DNA of 64,000 bases from Hymenobacter gummosus (GTDB lineage Bacteria; Bacteroidota; Bacteroidia; Cytophagales; Hymenobacteraceae), in assembly GCF_003970915.1 (NCBI RefSeq), contig NZ_RXOF01000003.1:124001-188000 (forward strand). The letters are read 5' to 3'. A program made the position numbers and the translations under genes. Of this stretch, positions 58,115 through 64,000 are shown piece by piece. Numbering within the stretch: the stretch's first letter is position 1; every line of letters starts with the position of its first letter. The notes under the pieces were generated by a model, which worked only from the letters and a program-made list of their open reading frames with translations, was not told the DNA's origin and ran no database searches.

Positions 58115-58834
58115 TCAGCGGGCCTGGGCAAACACCAGCCAGTTCGACTGCCGGGCGGTTTCGGTGCGCCGATGACCCAGCCTGACGACCTCCCCACCGT
58201 TGCGGTACCAGCCTTCGTCCCAGTCGCCCATGTCGAGGTAGAGGGCGTGGCGGGCACCAAGCTCGATTAAATCGGCGGCGAACTGCTGCATGGTCAGCTC
58301 GTCGGCCTGGCTTTCGACGACGGCCAGGCGGTGGCCGGCCAGCTCCACCAGGGCCCGGCGCTGAAACGCGCTGCCGCCGGCCGGGCGCTGGTTCCGGCCC
58401 TCGAACACCAGCAGCTCCTGCAGCAGCAGGGTGCCCCGGCGGCTGCGTACCCGCGCCAGCTCGGCGGCGGGCGGCGTCTGGCCCTTGTCGATACGGCCGA
58501 TGGTCAGGGAGTCGCCGATGATGGTCAGCACCCCGTCGAGGAAGCCCACCTTCGCCGCGGGCTGCAGCGGCCGGCCGTTGCACACCAGCAAGTCCAGGGG
58601 CTGGTCGGTGTCCAGATCGGTGTAGGCCGCGGCGACGCTGAGCTGGTACGAACTGTTTTGCGGGCTCGGGCGGCTGGTGACGACCTGCACGCGCAGGCCG
58701 TCGGGGTGAAAAACGGTGTAGCGGCGGCCGGCGGCGGTGCTGCGGCCTTCGGCGGTTACCTGCGGGCTGCCGGGCCGGGAGCAGGCCAGCGTGGCGGCGC
58801 AGCTCAGCAGCAGGCCAAGGGAGAGGATGCGCAT
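58115..58834 (-). CDS. lipoprotein, possibly phosphodiester-glycosidase (NAGPA) fold
   Basis: A 239-residue protein from ATG 58834, with signal and lipobox (MRILSLGLLLSCAATLAC). The mature part has features like the NAGPA domain: PLDLLVCNGRPLQPAAKVGF, LDGVLTIIGDSLTIGRIDKG and the C-terminal DLIELGARHALYLDMGDWDE, GWYRNGGEVV, where NAGPA enzymes have ALNLDGGGSS-type and NGG segments. Key glycines differ, so the assignment is tentative. Its gene shares direction with the VOC gene (58858-59562), which ends 23 bp upstream of this start; the two are probably co-transcribed. Confidence 0.55.
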   Translation of the reverse strand: MRILSLGLLLSCAATLACSRPGSPQVTAEGRSTAAGRRYTVFHPDGLRVQVVTSRPSPQNSSYQLSVAAAYTDLDTDQPLDLLVCNGRPLQPAAKVGFLDGVLTIIGDSLTIGRIDKGQTPPAAELARVRSRRGTLLLQELLVFEGRNQRPAGGSAFQRRALVELAGHRLAVVESQADELTMQQFAADLIELGARHALYLDMGDWDEGWYRNGGEVVRLGHRRTETARQSNWLVFAQAR

Positions 58835-58857
58835 GACGGGGCGGGTGGTGAGGCGGC

Positions 58858-59562
58858 TCAGGCGGGCCGGTTTGGGTATAGCCACGGGCTGCGGCCATGC
58901 TCCCACTGCGTGTGGAGCCAGTAGTCGACGCCCTGGCCCCATAGGTAATGGGACTCGGCCGGACGGCTGGTCGGAAACCACGGCCGGCCCTCCCGCACCA
59001 GGATCAGCAGGCCCCGGTCGTCGCCGATGGCGGCGAAATCCTCGCGGACGGGGCCACGGGAAAAAACATCCACGGCGGTTTCGGCGCGGACGCGCTTGAC
59101 CGCCGCTGGCACGTCGGCCACAACGAGCCCGACCTCACTGATGCCCAGCAGGCTGGCCGCGGAAAAGGGCGCGGTGCTGGCATTAGGCAGGTCGTGACGG
59201 GCAATGCATTCGAGCACGTTGCCGCCCGGGTCGAGGAAGTAGAAGGCGTGGGCGTTCCAGTTCACGAAATTGGCTACTACGCCGCCAGTGGGCAGCGGCA
59301 GCAGCTCCGCGCGGGCCTGCACCCACTGCTGCGCCTCGGCCAACTGGTTGTGCGGCACGGAGAATGCGACGTGGTAGAACGGCTGGTGGCCGGGCGGCGC
59401 GGGGTAGAACAACAGCTCGGAGTAGCCTACTTCGACTCGGAGGCCCGGCAGCTCATTGGCATACTCATCCCAATCCGTCACGGGCAGGCCCAGCACCGTG
59501 CCGTAGAAATGGCGCAGGGCGGGAAGTTCGGCGGTCAGCAGGCACAGGCGGGTAATTTTCAT
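58858..59562 (-). CDS. VOC-superfamily (glyoxalase/dioxygenase-like) protein
   Basis: A 234-residue protein from ATG 59562 ([13 protein letters not shown]). Two VOC modules: the first, residues 1-125, has [35 protein letters not shown] and [20 protein letters not shown]; the second ([20 protein letters not shown]) is shorter, with [16 protein letters not shown]. The His of YHVAFSV and Glu of NVLECIA are candidate metal ligands. Substrate unknown; family functions include glyoxalase, fosfomycin resistance and ring-cleaving dioxygenases. Upstream in-frame starts lack family support. Confidence 0.82.
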   Translation of the reverse strand: MKITRLCLLTAELPALRHFYGTVLGLPVTDWDEYANELPGLRVEVGYSELLFYPAPPGHQPFYHVAFSVPHNQLAEAQQWVQARAELLPLPTGGVVANFVNWNAHAFYFLDPGGNVLECIARHDLPNASTAPFSAASLLGISEVGLVVADVPAAVKRVRAETAVDVFSRGPVREDFAAIGDDRGLLILVREGRPWFPTSRPAESHYLWGQGVDYWLHTQWEHGRSPWLYPNRPA

Positions 59563-59676
59563 GGACGGGCAGCTGGGACGCCCCAACTTAGCAAGCCGCG
59601 CTGGCAATTCGCGCACAACACCCCAGCCAGCCGCCCCGTACACCGGCTCAACTCCACTTTCTCCCCTTCCCTATTT

Positions 59677-60189
59677 ATGGCGACCCTGACCGAGCGCGGC
59701 CTGCAGATTTCCAAGAACGCGCTGTTCAACATCTTTACCTCCCGCGCCGGCAAGCTGCTGGGCAAGCCCTTCAAGGCCATCCTGGTGCTCAACGAAGTGG
59801 CCGACAAGCTGGCCAGCGAGGAAAGCAAGGACAACAAGTTCAAGCAGCTCTTCGACGCGGCCCTGACGCTGGTGCGCCTGCTGCGGGCCTACATCAACGG
59901 CTCCTACCGCGAGGTGCAGACCGGCACCATCGTGTCGGGCCTGGCCGTGCTGCTCTACGCCCTCTCGCCCATCGACCTGGTGCCCGACTTCATTCCGGTG
60001 CTCGGCTTTCTGGACGATTTGAGTTTGATCAGCTGGTTTATCGGCAAGTTCCAGGGCGAAATCCGCCGCTTCCGCGAGTGGGAGGATACCTCCGCCGCGG
60101 CCGATGCGCCCACCACGGCCCTGGCGCCCCAGGCCTCGGCCTCATCGGCCCAGAACGCGGTGGCCGTGGCCGAAATGGGGCACTCCTAA
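59677..60189 (+). CDS. YkvA-family (DUF1232) membrane-associated protein
   Basis: A 170-residue protein. The DUF1232 signature is [20 protein letters not shown] followed by [13 protein letters not shown], a hydrophobic re-entrant-type segment. An N-terminal helical region ([20 protein letters not shown]) and a C-terminal Ala/Ser-rich tail frame it. The function is unknown; family members are widely conserved in bacteria. Its stop codon overlaps that of the convergent DUF4184 gene by 4 bp. Confidence 0.9.
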   Translation: MATLTERGLQISKNALFNIFTSRAGKLLGKPFKAILVLNEVADKLASEESKDNKFKQLFDAALTLVRLLRAYINGSYREVQTGTIVSGLAVLLYALSPIDLVPDFIPVLGFLDDLSLISWFIGKFQGEIRRFREWEDTSAAADAPTTALAPQASASSAQNAVAVAEMGHS

Positions 60190-61004
60190 GCCTCAGTCCG
60201 TTCAGCGGCCCGAACCTGAGCCGGCTCCGCGGAGCCGGCTTTTTCGTGCCCGCGCCGGTACCACAGGCCGAAGCCCAGCAGCCCCAGCCACAGGAAGGAA
60301 CAGGTGGCCACGATGCTCTGCACGATAACCCAGCGGATGGCGGCGTAGTCGTGAAGCGGCGGGGCCTGCCAGGCGTTGTAGGCCACGCCCAGCGCGGCGG
60401 CGCCCAGCAGCAGCGCGGCCAGCCAGCCCAGCCGGTGGCGCAGCGGCGGAGCGGCGTCGGCGGCGGGCTGCCGCCACAGCCAGCGCCCGGCCCACCAGGT
60501 CAGCAGCAACGCCCCCACGCCGGTGCCGATGAGTTGCAGCAGCTTGCAGATGGGCATGTGGGCGAAGTACGGGAAGGGAATTTCGTGCAGCAGCAGCGGC
60601 CAGTGCTCGGCCACCCAGCCGTCGGTGTGGGTGAAGGCGTCCCACACGTCGTGGGTGACGGCCCCGACCAGAATACCGGCGCAGATGGCCGCCAGCCGCC
60701 GGCCGGGGCCGAAGCGGAACGGCTCGGTGGCGGCCCCGGCGGCCCGGCGGCCGGCCCAGGCGGGCAGCAGGGCCGCGGCGGGGTATTTCTGCACGCGGTG
60801 CCACAGCCAGAGCACCAGCAGGCTCAGCGGCAGGCAGGAAAAAAACAGCCCCCAGAACGAGTGGCCGAACTCGCCCTCGGCTTCGAGCTGCAGGAAGTAG
60901 ATGAAATCGGGGCTGAGGCTGCCCACCCACAGGGCCGACAGGGGCAGCCGCAACGGGCGGGCCAGCGGCACGGCGGCGGCGGGGTGGCTGAGGGTGAAAG
61001 GCAT
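60186..61004 (-). CDS. DUF4184-family integral membrane protein
   Basis: A 272-residue protein from ATG 61004, which starts exactly with the family signature [14 protein letters not shown]; upstream in-frame starts are not supported. It has about six hydrophobic helices ([88 protein letters not shown]). Conserved polar/His residues ([25 protein letters not shown]) suggest a metal-dependent membrane hydrolase fold, like relatives of YdjM/DUF457, but the role is unknown. Confidence 0.88.
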   Translation of the reverse strand: MPFTLSHPAAAVPLARPLRLPLSALWVGSLSPDFIYFLQLEAEGEFGHSFWGLFFSCLPLSLLVLWLWHRVQKYPAAALLPAWAGRRAAGAATEPFRFGPGRRLAAICAGILVGAVTHDVWDAFTHTDGWVAEHWPLLLHEIPFPYFAHMPICKLLQLIGTGVGALLLTWWAGRWLWRQPAADAAPPLRHRLGWLAALLLGAAALGVAYNAWQAPPLHDYAAIRWVIVQSIVATCSFLWLGLLGFGLWYRRGHEKAGSAEPAQVRAAERTEA

Positions 61005-61146
61005 CCGGCGGAAAGCTGAGCGCGAAACGAGGGCAGACGAAGCCGCAAAGGTAGGCCCCACCGCGCAGCCGGCCACCTGCTCGGCGCCCGAACGCCGGTG
61101 CGCCCGCCGCTCAAGCCCCCGCCGGGCGCGTCTGGCCGCTACGGCG

Positions 61147-61154
61147 TATTTTTG
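61147..61154 (+). promoter_or_regulatory. candidate -7 box of the S46 peptidase gene
   Basis: TATTTTTG matches TAnnTTTG and lies 33 bp before the GTG start codon at 61188. It supports the GTG start over the ATG at 61098, which would be upstream of transcription. No clear TTG at the right distance. Confidence 0.5.
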
Positions 61155-61187
61155 CCCTACCCGATTTTCCCAACACATCCTTACTCA

Positions 61188-63476
61188 GTGACAAACCGCT
61201 TTTTCCCCCGCGCCGGCCGCGCCTGGGCGCTGCTGCTCACCCTGCTGCTGCCCGCCCTGGCCGCCCGCGCCGACGAAGGCATGTGGCTGCCGCTGCTGCT
61301 GAAGCAGCTCAACGAGGCCGACATGCAGCAAAAAGGCCTCAAGCTCAGCGCCGAAGACATTTACTCGGTCAACCGCGGCTCCCTCAAGGACGCCATCGTG
61401 CAGTTCGGCGGCGGCTGCACCGGCGAAATCATCAGCAACGAAGGCCTGCTGCTGACCAACCACCACTGCGGCTACGGGCAGATTCAGCAGCACTCCTCGG
61501 TGGAAAACGACTACCTCACCAAGGGCTACTGGGCCATGACCCGGGAGCAGGAGCTGCCCAACCCGGGGCTGACGGCCACCTTCATCGTGCGGATGGAGGA
61601 CGTGACCGGCCCCGTGCTGCAGGGCATCCCGGCCGGCATCCAGGAGGCCGACCGCGAGAAAATCGTGCAGCAGCGCATGGCCGAAGTCAGCCAGAAGGCG
61701 GTGCAGGGCACGCACTACAAGGCTTTCGTGCGGCCGATGTTCAACGGCGGGGAGTACTACCTGTTCGTGACCGAAGTGTTCGAGGACATCCGCCTGGTGG
61801 GCGCCCCGCCGAGCAGCATCGGCAAGTTCGGCGGCGACACCGACAACTGGATGTGGCCCCGGCACACCGGCGACTTTTCGATGTTCCGCATCTACGCCGG
61901 CCCCGACAACAAGCCCGCCCCCTACTCCAAGGACAACAAGCCCTTCCAGCCCCGGCACTCCCTGCCGATTTCGCTCAGCGGCGTGCAGCCCGGCGACTTT
62001 ACCCTGGTCTTCGGCTTTCCCGGCCGCACCACCGAGTACCTGACCTCCTGGGGCGTCGATGAAACCTACTCGGTATCGGACCCGGCGAAGGTGAAAATCC
62101 GCGACACCAAGCTGCGCATCCTCGACGCCGATATGAAGGCTTCGGACAAGGTGCGCATTCAGTACGCGGCCAAGTACGCCTCGCTGGCCAACTACTGGAA
62201 GAAGTGGATCGGCGAAATGCGCGGCCTCAAGCGCCTCGACGCGGTGCGCCGCAAGCAGCAGCAGGAGCAGCAGTTCCGCCAGTGGGTGCAGGCCGGCGAC
62301 GCCACCCGGCAGGCCAAGTACGGGCAGATTCTGGGGCAGCTGGAGCAGCAGTACCGCACGGTGCGCCCCTACGTGCAGGCCCGCGACTACGTGATGGAAG
62401 CCGCCCTGGGCATCGAGCTGCTGACCTACGCCAACGCCATGCAGCAGTACGTGGATCTGGTGAAGGACAAGGCCCCGCAGGCCGAAATCAGCGCGGCGCT
62501 GGAGAAGACGCGCCGCGGCACCACCGGCACCTTCCGCAATATCAACATCAGCACCGACCAGAAGGTGGCCGCCGCCCTGCTGCCCATCTACGCCGAAAAC
62601 ACGCCCGCCGAGCTGCTGCCCGACCACATCAAGGCCCTGCGCCAGAAGAACACCACGCCCGAAGCCTGGCAGCGCTTCGTGGCCGACCTCTACTCCCGCA
62701 GCCGCCTGACCTCGGAGGAAAGCGCCCAGAAAGTGCTCGACGAGGTGGCCAAGGGTAACATCAGCGGCATCCTCAACGACCCGGCCTACCAGCTGGTGGC
62801 GCCCATCGTGGCCACCTACCGCCAGAAAGTGCTGCCGACCTACACCCAGGCTCAGGACCAGATTACCCTGCTGCAGCGCACTTACATTGCCGGCCTGCGC
62901 GAGCAGCAGCCCCAGCGCAAGTTCTACCCCGACGCCAACTCCACCCTGCGCGTGGCCTACGGGCAAGTAGCCGGCTACCAGCCCGCCGACGGCGTGCAGT
63001 ACGACTACTACACCACCCTCGACGGCATCATGCAGAAGGCCGACCCCACGAACGTGGACTTCGAGGTGCCGCAGCGCCTGGTGGAGCTGTACGAGAAGAA
63101 GGACTACGGCCCCTACGCCGTGAATGGCACGGTGCCGGTGGCTTTTACGGCCACCAACCACACCACCGGCGGCAACTCCGGCTCCCCGGTCATCAACGGC
63201 CGCGGGGAGCTGATCGGCACCAACTTCGACCGCAACTGGGAGGGCACCATGTCGGACCTGATGTACGACCCGGACCGCGTGCGCAACATCACCCTCGACG
63301 TGCGCTACATGCTGTTCGTGGTGGATAAGTACGCCGGGGCCACGCACCTGGTGAAGGAAATGAAGCTGGTGGGCGGCCCCGGCCAGGCTTCGGCCGCCCC
63401 GGCGGCCGGTGACGACAAGAAGGTGAAAAAGCAGAAAGTCAAGGTGAAGCGCGAAAAGGCCGCGGCCGTGAACTAG
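61188..63476 (+). CDS. S46-family dipeptidyl-peptidase, DPP11-like
   Basis: A 762-residue periplasmic serine peptidase. The GTG at 61188 is taken as start because it begins the signal peptide (RAWALLLTLLLPALAARA) and follows a -7 box. The chymotrypsin-type triad is His in TNHHCGYG (92/93), Asp in GGDTDNWMWPRH, and Ser664 in TGGNSGSPV, with a large helical cap between. Residue 682, 18 after the Ser, is Arg (FDRNW); in characterised enzymes Arg here gives Asp/Glu specificity (DPP11) and Gly gives hydrophobic specificity (DPP7). It would release dipeptides with acidic second residue. A Lys-rich tail (KKVKKQKVKVKREK) is unusual. Confidence 0.92.
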   Translation: MTNRFFPRAGRAWALLLTLLLPALAARADEGMWLPLLLKQLNEADMQQKGLKLSAEDIYSVNRGSLKDAIVQFGGGCTGEIISNEGLLLTNHHCGYGQIQQHSSVENDYLTKGYWAMTREQELPNPGLTATFIVRMEDVTGPVLQGIPAGIQEADREKIVQQRMAEVSQKAVQGTHYKAFVRPMFNGGEYYLFVTEVFEDIRLVGAPPSSIGKFGGDTDNWMWPRHTGDFSMFRIYAGPDNKPAPYSKDNKPFQPRHSLPISLSGVQPGDFTLVFGFPGRTTEYLTSWGVDETYSVSDPAKVKIRDTKLRILDADMKASDKVRIQYAAKYASLANYWKKWIGEMRGLKRLDAVRRKQQQEQQFRQWVQAGDATRQAKYGQILGQLEQQYRTVRPYVQARDYVMEAALGIELLTYANAMQQYVDLVKDKAPQAEISAALEKTRRGTTGTFRNINISTDQKVAAALLPIYAENTPAELLPDHIKALRQKNTTPEAWQRFVADLYSRSRLTSEESAQKVLDEVAKGNISGILNDPAYQLVAPIVATYRQKVLPTYTQAQDQITLLQRTYIAGLREQQPQRKFYPDANSTLRVAYGQVAGYQPADGVQYDYYTTLDGIMQKADPTNVDFEVPQRLVELYEKKDYGPYAVNGTVPVAFTATNHTTGGNSGSPVINGRGELIGTNFDRNWEGTMSDLMYDPDRVRNITLDVRYMLFVVDKYAGATHLVKEMKLVGGPGQASAAPAAGDDKKVKKQKVKVKREKAAAVN

Positions 63477-63497
63477 CCCGCCTTGCCTTGGCCGCCG

Positions 63498-63533
63498 AAA
63501 ACCCGGACCTTGCCCCGCAGGTCCGGGTTTTTC
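63498..63533 (+). terminator. rho-independent terminator of the S46 gene
   Basis: AAAACCCGGACCT (63498-63510) pairs with AGGTCCGGGTTTT (63519-63531) around an 8-base loop, ending in a T-run, 22 bp after the stop codon. Confidence 0.88.
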
Positions 63534-63540
63534 GTTTTCT

Positions 63541-64000
63541 ATGTTTTCCGCTGAAGTACTGGCCGAGCTGCAGGAGCTGGTGCGGCGCCTGCCCGGCCTG
63601 ACCACCCTGCGCATCCGCTACACCCGCTCGGCCCTGCTGCTGACCACCAACCTGCCCGACGAAGACGGCTACGCGGGAGTTAGCATGTTCCTGTTTTTTC
63701 TGCTGGCGTTTTGCGCGAGTGGCATTTCCATAGCGGCCATGTACCGGGCCTGGGGCGTGGTGGCCGCCGGCTTGCTCGCCGGGGCCGGGCTGGGCTACCT
63801 GCTGTACCGCATCAACCGCCGGATCAACAACAGCGGGAGTTGGCCGCCGAACTTCATCGTCGATGCCGCTACGCGCCGCCTCACCCTGCCGGCGCCCAGT
63901 ACCTGGTGGACCAAGGCGGCCGCGCCCGAGTTTGGGTTCGAGCAGGTGGCCGATATTCAGGCCCGGCTGCTGTGGACCGATACCGGCTACGGCGAAGGCG
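63541..64000 (+). CDS. membrane protein, partial (C-terminus beyond window)
   Basis: The frame opens with ATG 63541, only 8 bp after a terminator, and stays open to the window end (153 codons). After a soluble start (MFSAEVLAELQELVRRLPGL) two hydrophobic helices follow (VSMFLFFLLAFCASGISIAA; WGVVAAGLLAGAGLGYLLY), then RRINNSGSWPPNFIVDAATR and a beta-rich part. It resembles uncharacterised two-helix membrane proteins with a PH-like cytosolic domain. No function can be given. Confidence 0.65.
   Translation, partial: MFSAEVLAELQELVRRLPGLTTLRIRYTRSALLLTTNLPDEDGYAGVSMFLFFLLAFCASGISIAAMYRAWGVVAAGLLAGAGLGYLLYRINRRINNSGSWPPNFIVDAATRRLTLPAPSTWWTKAAAPEFGFEQVADIQARLLWTDTGYGEG

Noticed and set aside
61185-63614. 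Antisense frame opposite the S46 peptidase
   Set aside because: Shadow of a gene with complete catalytic motifs.

Overview
The window looks like a chromosomal segment from a GC-rich member of the Bacteroidota, most like Hymenobacter and relatives (Cytophagales). The support is: two proteins with type IX secretion (T9SS) type A C-terminal sorting domains; an S46 dipeptidyl-peptidase and a DUF3127 protein, both typical of this phylum; promoters of the TTG-N17-23-TAnnTTTG type; little sign of Shine-Dalgarno sites; and many short inverted-repeat elements between genes. I see no rRNA, tRNA, CRISPR array, transposase, integrase or phage genes. Much of the content is ordinary core and accessory metabolism with a large envelope/secretome share.

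Layout. 0-2.2 kb: truncated alpha-2-macroglobulin-like secreted protein. 2.5-5 kb: a tiny basic secreted protein, a repeat element, and two adjacent RlaP-type nucleotidyltransferases. 5.2-8.6 kb: a probable operon (epimerase, GbsR/MarR regulator, membrane-SRPBCC protein, UbiE-like methyltransferase) behind a 38-bp palindromic operator. 8.9-15.5 kb: sugar genes (SDR/glucose dehydrogenase-like, GH63-like glucosidase, cyclase, 6-phosphogluconate dehydrogenase), nearly every gap holding an inverted-repeat element. 15.5-21 kb: M28 peptidase, a metallo-beta-lactamase-fold protein with an altered metal motif, and two lipoproteins. 21-21.5 kb: a 21-bp tandem array. 22-29 kb: T9SS beta-propeller protein, three-domain Pnkp RNA repair enzyme, and a divergent three-gene unit of unknown function. 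29.5-35 kb: a repeat-rich S74 self-cleaving surface protein and an OmpA-family protein. 35-39 kb: HxlR/DoxX pair, a lipoprotein, Hen1, and a gene split by an in-frame TAG. 39-46 kb: NUDIX, RhlE helicase, an AT-rich gene-free island, an XRE regulator with a cluster of GTTTACA sites, and an L,D-transpeptidase. 46.8-51 kb: M1 aminopeptidase, cyanophycinase and isoaspartyl peptidase. 51-64 kb: DUF3127 protein with an SSB-like tail, SDR, AT-hook protein, AlbA_2 protein, DinB protein, T9SS nuclease, VOC, DUF1232, DUF4184, S46 peptidase and a partial membrane protein.

The most interesting theme is RNA repair. Pnkp (23.8-26.6 kb) and Hen1 (36.9-38.4 kb), usually operon partners in bacteria, are here about 10 kb apart, and two RlaP-family nucleotidyltransferases lie about 19 kb beyond Pnkp. 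All four are on the minus strand. Together they could form a dispersed end-healing, sealing and 2'-O-methyl marking system for broken RNA. A second theme is turnover of acidic or isoaspartyl peptides: cyanophycinase, isoaspartyl peptidase, and an S46 peptidase with the arginine expected for Asp/Glu specificity. A third is regulation: three regulators (GbsR/MarR, HxlR, XRE) each lie beside a distinct symmetric DNA motif.
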